In this document: piece after piece, positions 1 through 8,512 of the stretch
How positions within the stretch are numbered: position 1 is the first letter of the stretch
Layout: the number at the start of each line of letters is the position of its first letter
Origin: Bacillota bacterium
GTDB taxonomy: Bacteria > Bacillota > Clostridia > Christensenellales > Borkfalkiaceae
NCBI GenBank assembly: GCA_019423125.1
Contig: JAHZBZ010000001.1
Location: 248,651 to 312,650, forward strand
Reading direction: 5' to 3'
DNA length: 64,000 nt
Made by a program: the position numbers and the translations under genes
The notes under the pieces: model-generated
The model's input: only the letters and a program-made list of their open reading frames with translations
Databases searched by the model: none
What the model was told of the DNA's origin: nothing

Positions 1-957
1 GGCCCCGCGGGACTGACCTGCGCGGGCGATCTCGCCAAGCGCGGCTATGAGGTGCACGTCTTCGAGGCGCTCCACCTCGCGGGCGGCGTGCTCGTGTACG
101 GCATCCCCGAATTCCGTCTGCCCAAGTCCATCGTGCAGAAAGAGGTGGACAACCTGCGCAGGCTGGGCGTGCGCATTGAGACCAACATGGTCATCGGCCG
201 CGTGCTCTCCATCGACGAGCTCCTCGGCGAATACGGCTTCGAGGCGGTGTTCGTCGGCAGCGGCGCGGGGCTTCCCCGTTTCATGAACATCCCGGGCGAG
301 AACCTCAAGAGCGTGTACAGCGCCAACGAGTTCCTGACCCGCGTAAATTTGATGAAGGCGTACAAAGAGGACTCCCGCACCCCCGTCCTGCACGCGAAGA
401 AGGTCGCGGTCGTGGGCGGCGGCAACGTCGCGATGGACGCGGCGCGCTGTGCGAAGCGCCTGGGCGCGGAGGAGGTCTCCATCGTCTACCGCCGTTCGGA
501 GGCGGAACTTCCCGCACGTGCGGAGGAAGTGGAGCACGCGAAGGAGGAGGGCATCGTCTTCCGCCTGCTGACCAACCCGACCGCGATCCTGGAAGGGGAG
601 AACGGCATGGTCGCGGGCATGACCTGCGTGCAGATGGAGCTGGGCGAGCCGGACGCATCCGGCAGGCGCCGCCCCGTCGAAAAGCCGGACAGCGCCTTCA
701 CCCTCGACTGCGACTGCGTGATCATGGCGATCGGCACCTCGCCCAACCCGCTGATCAAGAACACGACCGCGGGGCTGGACACGCAGAAGTGGGGCGGCAT
801 CATCGCGGACGAGAAGGGGCTTACTTCGCGCGAAGCGGTGTACGCGGGCGGCGACGCCGTGACGGGCGCCGCGACCGTCATCCTTGCGATGGGCGCGGGC
901 AAGACCGCCGCCGAGGCGATCGACGAATATATCCAAAACAAAAATTCGGCAAAATGA
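1..957 (+). CDS. gltA: Glutamate synthase small subunit (NADPH, GltA/GltD-type), 5' end cut by window
   Basis: FAD- and NADPH-binding oxidoreductase that supplies electrons for glutamate formation from glutamine and 2-oxoglutarate, or a close paralogue of that subunit. The reading frame is open from base 1, so the N-terminal iron-sulfur region and the start of the FAD-binding loop lie upstream. Visible are the tail of the first dinucleotide fold (GPAGLTCAGDLAKRGYE), the typical YGIPEFRLPK segment, a second dinucleotide fold (VAVVGGGNVAMDAARCAKRL, about residue 135 of the visible part), and the C-terminal YAGGDAVTGAATV flavin motif. The 318 visible residues fit the C-terminal two thirds of the usual ~465-residue protein. 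A hairpin terminator follows. Family assignment is firm; its exact electron partner cannot be seen. Confidence 0.9.
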   Translation, partial: GPAGLTCAGDLAKRGYEVHVFEALHLAGGVLVYGIPEFRLPKSIVQKEVDNLRRLGVRIETNMVIGRVLSIDELLGEYGFEAVFVGSGAGLPRFMNIPGENLKSVYSANEFLTRVNLMKAYKEDSRTPVLHAKKVAVVGGGNVAMDAARCAKRLGAEEVSIVYRRSEAELPARAEEVEHAKEEGIVFRLLTNPTAILEGENGMVAGMTCVQMELGEPDASGRRRPVEKPDSAFTLDCDCVIMAIGTSPNPLIKNTTAGLDTQKWGGIIADEKGLTSREAVYAGGDAVTGAATVILAMGAGKTAAEAIDEYIQNKNSAK

Positions 958-962
958 TGCGT

Positions 963-992
963 GCGCGTCGGCTTCGGTCGGCGCGCTTTTTT
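963..992 (+). terminator. Rho-independent terminator after gltA
   Basis: An 8-bp stem (GCGCGTCG with CGGCGCGC, one G-T pair) around an 8-nt loop is followed by six T. It sits five bases after the gltA stop and before the lon promoter. Confidence 0.8.
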
Positions 993-1021
993 CGTGCGGA
1001 ACAGTCATTTGAAGAAAAGGC

Positions 1022-1050
1022 TTGTAAAATGCGCGCAATTGTGATATACT
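1022..1050 (+). promoter_or_regulatory. lon promoter and leader hairpin
   Basis: TTGTAA (1022-1027) and TATACT (1045-1050) are separated by 17 nt and form a sigma-A type promoter. Downstream, a small GCCCGC-aga-GCGGGC hairpin (1066-1080) lies directly against the AAAGGACC ribosome site of lon and could modulate initiation. No CIRCE or CtsR-type operator was recognised. Confidence 0.65.
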
Positions 1051-1094
1051 TGAAGATGAACAAATGCCCGCAGAGCGGGCAAAGGACCTGATTT

Positions 1095-3413
1095 ATGCCC
1101 AAGACAAAGAAAATCGTCAACCTGCCCTATGTCGCGCTTCGCGGCAAAGTGGCGTTTCCCTATACGACAAGCCTGTTCGATGTGGGCAGGCTTCCCTCGC
1201 TCAATGCCGTCTCGCATGCCTCCGAGCGCGATATGAAGCTGTTCGTCAGCCTCCAGAAAGAGGCGGACAAGGACGAGATCGCGCCCGCCGACGTGTTCGA
1301 GGTAGGCACCGTCGTGCGCATCCTGCAGATCGGGAAACTTCCCTCCAACAACCTCCGCCTGACGGTGGAGGGGCTTTACCGCGCCCGCGCGGAGGAGATC
1401 TACGAAGAGGAGGGGTGTTTTTACGCCAACGTCGCGGAACTTGCGCCCATGCACGCCGATCCCGTGCTCGAAGAGGCGTATTTCCGCACCGCGCAGGACA
1501 TCCTCGCCGACATCCAGGGCTTTGACCCGCGCTTTCCCAAGGACGCGATGGCAAAGCTGGAAAAGTTCACCGATCCCTTTGAGTACATCGCCAACGCGCT
1601 GAGCTTTTTGCACATCCGCGAGGACGCGAAGCAGAAGATCCTCGAGGCGGCGTACGTCGTCGACCAGCTCAAGATCTTCGAGCGCTGTCTCAACGACGAG
1701 CTGGAGATCGCAAAGCTCGAGCGCAAGATCAGCCAGACGGTGCGCCAGAGCATCGACAAGAACCAGAAAGAATACTTCCTGCGCGAACAGCTCAAGGCGA
1801 TCCACAGCGAACTGGGCGACGACGAGGAAGAGCGCGAGACATTGACCAAGCAGATCAAGGAAAAGCACATGCCCGCCGACATCGAGGCGAAGGCGCTCAA
1901 GGAGATCGCGCGCACGGACAAGATGCCGCCTTCCTCCCCCGAATACACCGTCATCCGCAACTACCTTGACTGGCTGATCGACCTGCCGTGGTCGGAGGAG
2001 ACGCAGGACACCGAGAATCTGTCCGAAGCGCAGAAGATGCTGGACGAGGACCATTACGGCCTCGAAAAGGTCAAGACGCGCATCACCGAATACCTCGCCG
2101 TGCTTCAGCTCACCAAGAGCATGAACGCGCCCATCCTCTGTTTTGTCGGGCCTCCGGGCGTCGGCAAGACCTCCATCGCCAAATCGGTCGCCCGCGCGCT
2201 GGGCAGAAAGTTCGTGCGCATGAGCCTGGGCGGCGTCAAGGACGAGGCGGAGATCCGCGGTCACCGCCGCACCTACGTCGGCGCGATCCCCGGCCGCATC
2301 ATCTACGCGATGAAACAGGCGGGCAGCATCAACCCCGTCTTCCTGCTCGACGAGATCGACAAGGTCTCTTCGGACATGCGCGGCGACCCCGCGAGCGCAT
2401 TGCTCGAGGTGCTCGACCCCGAGCAGAACTCCACCTTCCGCGACAGATTCCTCGAAGTGCCTTACGATCTCTCCAAGGTGCTTTTCATCACGACGGCGAA
2501 CACGGTGGAGACCATCCCGCAGCCGTTGCTCGACCGCATGGAGCTCATCGAGCTCAACGGCTACACGCTGGACGAGAAAAAGGAGATCGCAAAGCGCTAT
2601 CTCATCCCCAAAAAGGCGAAGGAGAACGGGCTCAAAGAAGGGCTGTTGGAGATCGAGGACGACGCGATCGTCGCGATCATCGAGGGTTACACGATGGAGG
2701 CGGGCGTCCGCAATCTCGAGCGCCAGATCGGCTCCGTCTGCCGCAAGATCGCGGTGCGCTACGCGGAGAACGCTTCGCTGGAAAAACAGGTCGTCACCGC
2801 ATCCAATCTCGACGGCATCCTCGGCATCCGCAAATACAACAAGGACTACGCGCACCTCGACGGCAACGAAGTGGGCGCGGCGACGGGGCTCGCATGGACG
2901 AGCGTGGGCGGAACCACGCTGACCATCGAGGTCTCCGCGATGCCCGGAAAGGGCGAGATCCTGCTCACGGGCAAGCTGGGCGACGTGATGAAGGAATCGG
3001 CGCGCGCCGCCATCAGCTACATCCGCGCGCACGCCGACCGCTACGGCATCCCCGCCGAGACCTTCGCGGAGACGGACATCCACATCCACGTCCCCGAAGG
3101 CGCGACGCCCAAGGACGGCCCGAGCGCGGGCATCACGATGGCGACGGCGATCCTCTCGGCGTTCTCCAAAAAGCCGGTGCGCAAGGACATCGCGATGACG
3201 GGCGAGATCACGCTGCGCGGAAAAGTGCTTCCCATCGGCGGCCTCAAAGAGAAGGCGCTTGCGGCGCACCGCGCGGGCATCCGCAACATCATCATCCCCG
3301 TCGAAAACGAGAAGGACGTGGAGGAGATCCCCGTCAACGTGCGCGGCGAACTCAACTTCCTGCCCGCGGGCGAGGTGGACGAAGTGTTCCGCAACGCGAT
3401 CGTGGGACTGTGA
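1095..3413 (+). CDS. lon: ATP-dependent protease Lon
   Basis: Cytoplasmic AAA+ serine protease that degrades misfolded and regulatory proteins. The 772-residue length is normal for bacterial Lon. The order is an N-terminal substrate domain (about 10-200), a coiled region, the AAA+ module with Walker A GPPGVGKTS (about 352-360) and Walker B FLLDEIDK, then the protease domain with the Ser-Lys dyad. The nucleophile is Ser677 in PKDGPSAG and the base is Lys720 in GGLKEKALAAHRAG, at the same 43-residue spacing as in E. coli Lon. The ATG at 1095 follows AAAGGACC. engB begins 8 nt after the stop, so the two are probably cotranscribed, the lon-engB order common in Firmicutes. Confidence 0.98.
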   Translation: MPKTKKIVNLPYVALRGKVAFPYTTSLFDVGRLPSLNAVSHASERDMKLFVSLQKEADKDEIAPADVFEVGTVVRILQIGKLPSNNLRLTVEGLYRARAEEIYEEEGCFYANVAELAPMHADPVLEEAYFRTAQDILADIQGFDPRFPKDAMAKLEKFTDPFEYIANALSFLHIREDAKQKILEAAYVVDQLKIFERCLNDELEIAKLERKISQTVRQSIDKNQKEYFLREQLKAIHSELGDDEEERETLTKQIKEKHMPADIEAKALKEIARTDKMPPSSPEYTVIRNYLDWLIDLPWSEETQDTENLSEAQKMLDEDHYGLEKVKTRITEYLAVLQLTKSMNAPILCFVGPPGVGKTSIAKSVARALGRKFVRMSLGGVKDEAEIRGHRRTYVGAIPGRIIYAMKQAGSINPVFLLDEIDKVSSDMRGDPASALLEVLDPEQNSTFRDRFLEVPYDLSKVLFITTANTVETIPQPLLDRMELIELNGYTLDEKKEIAKRYLIPKKAKENGLKEGLLEIEDDAIVAIIEGYTMEAGVRNLERQIGSVCRKIAVRYAENASLEKQVVTASNLDGILGIRKYNKDYAHLDGNEVGAATGLAWTSVGGTTLTIEVSAMPGKGEILLTGKLGDVMKESARAAISYIRAHADRYGIPAETFAETDIHIHVPEGATPKDGPSAGITMATAILSAFSKKPVRKDIAMTGEITLRGKVLPIGGLKEKALAAHRAGIRNIIIPVENEKDVEEIPVNVRGELNFLPAGEVDEVFRNAIVGL

Positions 3414-3421
3414 GGCGAGAG

Positions 3422-4048
3422 ATGATCGTAAAAGAAGCGACCTTCGTCACCTCCGCCGCCGACCGCAGGGGGCTTCTGCATCCCGACAAGCCGATGATCG
3501 CGGTCTGCGGAAAATCCAACGTCGGCAAGAGCTCGTTCATCAACATGCTCGCCAACCGAAAAAAACTCGCGCGCACCTCGGCAGAACCGGGGCGCACGCG
3601 GCTGGTGAATTATTTCGACTTCGGCGCCTTCGTGCTCGCCGACCTGCCCGGTTACGGCTTTGCGCGCGTGTCCAAGGCGGAAAAGGACAAGTGGTCGCGC
3701 CTGCTCGACGATTTCTTCGCGGTCGGCGGTCTGTCGCACGTCCTGCTCCTCGCGGACATCCGCCACGACCCGACGGCGGACGACAAGACGATGGCGGATT
3801 ACCTGTACTACACGCAGACGCCCTTCACCGTCATTGCGACCAAGTCGGACAAACTCGCAAAGACGCGCGTGCGCGAAGCGGTGCGCCGCGTCGCGGCGGG
3901 CTTCCGCACGGGCGAGGGAAACGTGATTGCCGTCTCGTCCGAGACCCGCTTCGGCAAGGAAGCGGTGCTGGGTCTCCTCGAACGGGTGTGCGCCCTGCAT
4001 GAAGAGGGCGAAGAGACGGAAGAGGAGAAAGAAGCGGACGCTAAGTGA
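3422..4048 (+). CDS. engB: Ribosome biogenesis GTPase EngB/YsxC
   Basis: Small Era-like GTPase needed for late 50S assembly. The 208 residues carry G1 GKSNVGKSSF, G2 around the RTRLVNYF region, G3 DLPGYGFA and G4 TKSDK. The C-terminal tail is very acidic (EEGEETEEEKEADAK). The ATG at 3422 overlaps the GAGAG ribosome site just after lon. The 8-nt gap to lon and the 24-nt gap to the next gene suggest one transcript. Confidence 0.97.
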   Translation: MIVKEATFVTSAADRRGLLHPDKPMIAVCGKSNVGKSSFINMLANRKKLARTSAEPGRTRLVNYFDFGAFVLADLPGYGFARVSKAEKDKWSRLLDDFFAVGGLSHVLLLADIRHDPTADDKTMADYLYYTQTPFTVIATKSDKLAKTRVREAVRRVAAGFRTGEGNVIAVSSETRFGKEAVLGLLERVCALHEEGEETEEEKEADAK

Positions 4049-4072
4049 GCGCCCCTGAGAGGAGAATGAAAA

Positions 4073-4876
4073 ATGTTTGATCTGCTTGCATCTGCGCCCG
4101 CTTTTTTGCAGACGTGGTGGGGGATGCTGCTGTTTGTCGTCGCGGACATCGCGCTTCTGCTCGCGATCCTTGCGCTCAACTATCGGTTTTTTGCCAAGCG
4201 CCTGCTCGACATCCTGTTCTCGGCGGCGATGCTCGTGCTCTTTTCCCCCTTCTTTGCAGGGTTTGCGATCGCACAGGCATTGCGCGCGCGCAGGCAGGGC
4301 GGCGCCGTGTTTGAACAAAAGACATATGCGGGCAAGAACGCAAAGCCCGTTTCGCTTTCGCTGTTCGCGCTTTCGGACGCGGACGACGTGCTCGACCGTA
4401 TTCTTGCCGTGAGCGGGATGCGCTATTATCCCGCGCTCGCCGCCGTATTTCTCGGGCGGTTCAGCTTTATCGGTCCCAAGCCGTTCACCCTTCCCGACAG
4501 TGCGGCGACAGGCGAAGACGCTTTTGTCCGCTTTTCGGTGCGCCCGGGGCTGTTCAGTTCGCTGGAGCGCTTCGGCGGAAAGAGCCTGACCTATCCCGAC
4601 CTGTTCGAAGAGGATGCGGAATACGCCGCGCACTTCACGCTGTTCGGCGACGTCGCCTGCTTCTTTGCGGGGCTGTGCGCGCATTTCCGCGGCGAAGAGG
4701 GGCAAAAGTACGGCGTCTGCGCGCAGACGGGGTACGTCGATTGGCTTCTCGCGGAGGGCGAGATCACGGAAGAAGAGGCAAAGGCGTATGCCGACCGCGC
4801 ACATGCGCGGCTGAAGGGCTACGAGGAGCGGGAGCGCGACCGCAAGAACTTTGCCGATTTCAATGCTTTCAAATGA
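4073..4876 (+). CDS. Divergent sugar-phosphate transferase-like membrane protein
   Basis: 267 residues. Two hydrophobic segments (about 8-38 and 45-70) are followed by a cytoplasmic part. Several landmarks of the bacterial sugar transferase family (polyprenyl-phosphate glycosylphosphotransferase, PF02397) can be placed in order: KRLLDILFSAAMLVLFSP for the membrane-dipping helix, GGAVFEQKTYAGKN for the usual GPvfFrQ.R.Gk, FSFIGPKPF for the usual lSlvGPRP, and RPGLFSSLERFGG for RPGitGlwQv.GR. The KFRSM-like segment is not recognisable and the central part is short, so catalysis is doubtful. RBS GAGAGGAGAATG precedes the ATG. It follows engB closely. It may initiate a cell-surface glycan, or be a degenerate paralogue with another role; no other glycan gene is adjacent. 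Confidence 0.6.
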   Translation: MFDLLASAPAFLQTWWGMLLFVVADIALLLAILALNYRFFAKRLLDILFSAAMLVLFSPFFAGFAIAQALRARRQGGAVFEQKTYAGKNAKPVSLSLFALSDADDVLDRILAVSGMRYYPALAAVFLGRFSFIGPKPFTLPDSAATGEDAFVRFSVRPGLFSSLERFGGKSLTYPDLFEEDAEYAAHFTLFGDVACFFAGLCAHFRGEEGQKYGVCAQTGYVDWLLAEGEITEEEAKAYADRAHARLKGYEERERDRKNFADFNAFK

Positions 4877-4880
4877 TTCG

Positions 4881-4916
4881 CGCGCGTGCCGCAGACGGCG
4901 TGCGCGGCGTTTTGTT
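4881..4916 (+). terminator. Possible weak terminator
   Basis: CGCGCGTGCCG and CGGCGTGCGCG form an 11-bp arm pair with an unpaired centre, followed by only a short T-rich tract. Confidence 0.35.
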
Positions 4917-4938
4917 AAAAAAACAGTGAGGTGACATT

Positions 4939-6054
4939 GTGAAGAGAGAAGAGCAAGAAGCCGCCGCCGCGGAGGTTTCGGCGGATCCCTACGCAAACGA
5001 GATAGAAAACGCGACGGGCGTCACCAAATGCCCCTCCTGCGGCGGGGGGATGGAGTTCGACGCGGAGAAGGGGAAACTAGTCTGTCCCTATTGCGGCTGT
5101 GAGCAGGAGATCGAAGCGGCACAGGCGGAGGAACTCGGCTTTGAAAAGCTCCTGCGCGCGGACAACGGCTGGGCGGAGGAATCGCACGTCTTCCGCTGTG
5201 AGCGTTGCGGCGCGCGCGAGGTGCTCGACAGGCGCGAGATCGCAAAGACCTGTTCGTTTTGCGGTGCGTCCAACATCGTGGAGACGGAGGAGCTTCCGGG
5301 ACTTCGGCCGAACGCGGTGCTGCCCTTCCGCCTGACGGACAAAGAGGCGGGCAAGAGCGTCAAAAAGTGGATACGCAAGCGCATTTTCGCGCCGCAAAAA
5401 TTCCGCAAGAGCGCAAAGCCCGAGGACCTGCGCGGCGTCTATTCTCCCGCGTTCACCTTCGACGCGGCGACCTCTTCCGATTATTCCGCGGTGCTCGGCG
5501 AGTACTATTACGTCACCCGCCGCGTCAACGGCCGCACGGTCAGCGAGCGCAAGATCCGCTATTTCAATGTGTCGGGGCACTACAACGGCCGCTTCGACGA
5601 CGTGCTCGTGCGCGCGAGCGACGCGGTGGGGCAGGCTTCGCTGGACAAACTTCAGCCCTTCGGCACCAACGACAGCAAGGAGTACACCCGCGAATACCTG
5701 AGCGGTTACACGGCGAGCCAGTACTCGCGCGACGGCGCGGTGTGCTGGGCGGAGGCAAAACAGATCATGGCGGACCGACTGCGCAGCCAGATCTTGAGCC
5801 GCTATACATACGACGTCGTCTCCTCCTTCAACATCAACACCTCGTACAGCAACATCACTTACAAATACGTGCTGCTGCCGCTGTACGTCGGGCACTGCAC
5901 CTGGCGGCAGAAGCTGTACAACTTCTTCGTCAACGGCGTCAACGGCAAGGTCACGGGCAAGGCGCCCGTCTCGCCGCTCAAGGTCGGGGCGCTCGTCCTG
6001 CTCGGCGCGGCGATCATCGTCGGATTGTACTTCCTGTTCCGCTACATGTCGTGA
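4939..6054 (+). CDS. Zinc-ribbon protein with C-terminal membrane anchor
   Basis: 371 residues starting at GTG 4939, preceded by GTGAGGTG. Two adjacent zinc ribbons are visible: CPSCGG...CPYCGC (about 32-55) and CERCGA...CSFCGA (about 91-113). A basic, aromatic-rich middle domain (about 130-340) has YSPAFTFDA and repeated tyrosines, and one C-terminal transmembrane helix (about 347-368) is preceded by a basic stretch. This arrangement is typical of the 'TFIIB-type zinc ribbon-containing' proteins of Clostridia, whose function is not established. It is followed 17 nt later by rarA. No enzymatic motif was seen. Confidence 0.75.
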   Translation: MKREEQEAAAAEVSADPYANEIENATGVTKCPSCGGGMEFDAEKGKLVCPYCGCEQEIEAAQAEELGFEKLLRADNGWAEESHVFRCERCGAREVLDRREIAKTCSFCGASNIVETEELPGLRPNAVLPFRLTDKEAGKSVKKWIRKRIFAPQKFRKSAKPEDLRGVYSPAFTFDAATSSDYSAVLGEYYYVTRRVNGRTVSERKIRYFNVSGHYNGRFDDVLVRASDAVGQASLDKLQPFGTNDSKEYTREYLSGYTASQYSRDGAVCWAEAKQIMADRLRSQILSRYTYDVVSSFNINTSYSNITYKYVLLPLYVGHCTWRQKLYNFFVNGVNGKVTGKAPVSPLKVGALVLLGAAIIVGLYFLFRYMS

Positions 6055-6071
6055 GAGCGGGGGAGCAAAAA

Positions 6072-7397
6072 ATGGAACAATACACTTTTTTCGGCAGCGA
6101 GGAGGATCTTCCCCTCGCTGCGCGCCTTCGTCCGCGCACGCTGGACGAATTTGTGGGGCAGACGCACCTGCTCGGCGAGGGCAAGGTGCTCCGCCGCCTG
6201 ATCGAAGAGGACCGCATCGGCTCCATGATCTTCTGGGGCCCGCCGGGCGTCGGCAAGACCACGCTCGCTCGCATCATCGCAGGCCGCACGCGCGCGCGGT
6301 TCATCGACTTCTCCGCCGTCACCAGCGGCATCCGCGAGATACGCCAGGTGATGGAGCAGGCGGAAAAGAACCGCCTGTTCGGCGAGCGCACCATCCTGTT
6401 CGTGGACGAGATCCATCGCTTCAACAAGGCGCAGCAGGACGCCTTTCTCCCCTTCGTCGAAAAGGGGAGCATCCTGCTCATCGGCGCGACCACCGAAAAT
6501 CCCTCTTTTGAAGTCAACGGGGCGCTCCTGTCCCGCTGTAAGGTGTTCGTGTTGCAGTCGCTCTCGGTTCCCGAGCTCAAACAGCTTCTTGTGCGCGCAG
6601 TCAAAGACGAGCGCGGGTTCGGAAAGGAACGCGTGCAGATCGAGGATTCTTCGCTCGAACTCATCGCGAATTTCTCCAACGGCGACGCGCGCACCGCGCT
6701 CTCCACGCTGGAGATGGCGGTGCTCAACGGCGAGCGGAGCGAAGAGGGGGTGCGCGTCACCGCGGAGACGATCGCGCAGTGCACCTCCAAAAAATCCCTG
6801 CTTTACGACAAGACGGGAGAGGAGCACTACAACCTCATCTCGGCGCTCCACAAGTCCATGCGCAATTCGGACGCGGACGCCGCCGTCTATTGGCTCGCGC
6901 GCATGCTCGAGGCGGGGGAGGATCCGCTGTATGTCGCCCGCCGCGTCACGCGTTTTGCGGCGGAGGACGTCGGGCTCGCCGACCCGCGCGCGCTGGACGT
7001 CGCGCTCGCGGCGTACCGCGCCTGTCATTACATCGGGATGCCCGAGTGCACCGTGCACCTGACCGAGGCGGTCGTCTATCTCTCGCTCGCACCCAAGTCC
7101 AACGCGCTGTACGTCGCCTATGAAAGGGCGAAAAAGGACGCGCAGACCATGCTCGCCGAGCCCGTTCCGCTTGCGCTCCGCAACGCGCCCACCCGCCTGA
7201 TGAAAGAGCTGGACTACGGCAAGGGGTATCAGTACGCGCACGATGCGGAGGACAAACTCACGGACATGCAGTGCCTGCCCGATTCGCTTGCGGGCAAGCG
7301 CTATTACAGGCCGACCGAGGAGGGCACCGAGGCGAAATTCAAGGCGCGCCTCGAACAGATCCTCGAATGGAAGAGCAAGCACCCGCCGAAAAAGTGA
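6072..7397 (+). CDS. rarA: Replication-associated recombination protein RarA/MgsA
   Basis: AAA+ clamp-loader-like ATPase acting at stalled forks. 441 residues with an N-terminal PLAARLRPRTLDEFVGQ box, Walker A GPPGVGKTTLA, Walker B FVDEIHRFNKAQQD, a sensor GATTENPSFEVN and arginine-finger region LLSRCKV. The C-terminal tetramerisation domain is present (EDVGLADPRAL, YLSLAPKSNA, and the family's GKGYQYAHD). The ATG at 6072 follows GGGAGC. Family membership is clear. Confidence 0.96.
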   Translation: MEQYTFFGSEEDLPLAARLRPRTLDEFVGQTHLLGEGKVLRRLIEEDRIGSMIFWGPPGVGKTTLARIIAGRTRARFIDFSAVTSGIREIRQVMEQAEKNRLFGERTILFVDEIHRFNKAQQDAFLPFVEKGSILLIGATTENPSFEVNGALLSRCKVFVLQSLSVPELKQLLVRAVKDERGFGKERVQIEDSSLELIANFSNGDARTALSTLEMAVLNGERSEEGVRVTAETIAQCTSKKSLLYDKTGEEHYNLISALHKSMRNSDADAAVYWLARMLEAGEDPLYVARRVTRFAAEDVGLADPRALDVALAAYRACHYIGMPECTVHLTEAVVYLSLAPKSNALYVAYERAKKDAQTMLAEPVPLALRNAPTRLMKELDYGKGYQYAHDAEDKLTDMQCLPDSLAGKRYYRPTEEGTEAKFKARLEQILEWKSKHPPKK

Positions 7398-7450
7398 ACG
7401 GCGCGCCGCTCCTGCGGCAAAGAAAGGACGAAAAGAGAGGAGGCGTTTTT

Positions 7451-8461
7451 ATGAGATATGCGATCTACGGCGCGGGGGCGATGGGTACCGTCCTCGGCGC
7501 ATACATCGCGCGGGCGGGCGTTGACATCGACCTCATCAACCGCAACCGCGCGCACGTACAGGCGCTGCGCGAGCGCGGCGCGCACATCGTCGGCACCGTC
7601 GACTTCACGCAGAAGGTCACGGCGCTCCTTCCCGAAGAGATGGAGGGAAAATACGACGTCATCCTGCTGATGACAAAACAGCGGCACAACGGGGAGATCG
7701 TGCCCTTCCTCAAAGAGCACCTCGCCGAGGACGGCGCGCTGTGCACCTGTCAGAACGGCCTGCCCGAGCCGAAGATCGCCGAGATCGTCGGCGCCGACCG
7801 CACGCTCGGCTGTGCGATCGCGTGGGGCGCGACCTTTCACGGGGAAGGGGTCTCTCAGCTCACTTCCGAGCCCTCCGCGCTCACCTTTTCTCTCGGCGCC
7901 CTGGGCGGCGGGAACCGCCTCGACGAGGTCAGAAAACTGCTCGAGTGCATGGGCACTGTGGAGGTGGAACAAAACTTCCTCGGCGCGCGCTGGTCGAAAC
8001 TTCTGATCAACAGCGCCTTTTCGGGGCTTTCGACGGTGACGGGCGAGACCTTCGGCTCCGTCTCCCGCGCGCACGCTTCGAGAAAAGTCGCACTCGCGAT
8101 CATCCGCGAATGCGTGGACGTCGCCGCGGCGGCGGGCATCGCCGTCTGTCCCGTGCAGGGGCACCGCATCGACAAGATGTTCAGCGGCAGGGGGCCTTTC
8201 TCCCGCGCGCTCGCCTGGATGCTTTTGCCCGTCGCGATGAAAAAGCACGCCCTTCTCATCTCCTCGATGCTGCAGGACCTGCGCGCGGGCAAAGAGTGCG
8301 AGATCGACTTCATCAACGGCGTCGTCTGCGAGTACGGGCAAAAGTTCGGCGTGCCCACGCCCTTCAACGCGCGCACCGTACAGATCGTGCACGCGATCGA
8401 GCGGGGCGAGCGCGCGATCACGGCGGAAAATCTTGCCCTGTATGCCGATCTTTTCCGCTGA
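7451..8461 (+). CDS. Ketopantoate reductase-family oxidoreductase (ApbA/PanE)
   Basis: 336 residues. The N-terminal Rossmann fold shows YAIYGAGAMGTVLGAY and an acidic/Asn turn at LINRN, and the C-terminal all-helical domain shows the KLLINSAFSGLSTVTG segment typical of PanE. PanE reduces ketopantoate to pantoate with NADPH, but the family is broad and no pantothenate genes are nearby, so the substrate is uncertain. The chosen ATG at 7451 has GAGAGGAGG about 10 nt upstream. It lies 53 nt after rarA on the same strand. Confidence 0.85.
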   Translation: MRYAIYGAGAMGTVLGAYIARAGVDIDLINRNRAHVQALRERGAHIVGTVDFTQKVTALLPEEMEGKYDVILLMTKQRHNGEIVPFLKEHLAEDGALCTCQNGLPEPKIAEIVGADRTLGCAIAWGATFHGEGVSQLTSEPSALTFSLGALGGGNRLDEVRKLLECMGTVEVEQNFLGARWSKLLINSAFSGLSTVTGETFGSVSRAHASRKVALAIIRECVDVAAAAGIAVCPVQGHRIDKMFSGRGPFSRALAWMLLPVAMKKHALLISSMLQDLRAGKECEIDFINGVVCEYGQKFGVPTPFNARTVQIVHAIERGERAITAENLALYADLFR

Positions 8462-8512
8462 ATTTTTCCCGCCGCACGCGGCGGCGACACCTTTGTGCGG
8501 TATTCTTCTGCC

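Noticed and set aside
1005..3269. Long open frame antisense to lon
   Set aside because: High-GC codon usage leaves the antisense frame open; the predicted protein is arginine/histidine-rich with no domain, and lon on the other strand is unambiguous.
4939..6054. Primosomal PriA-like helicase because of the zinc ribbons
   Set aside because: There is no helicase motif and the protein is too short; the tail is a membrane helix.
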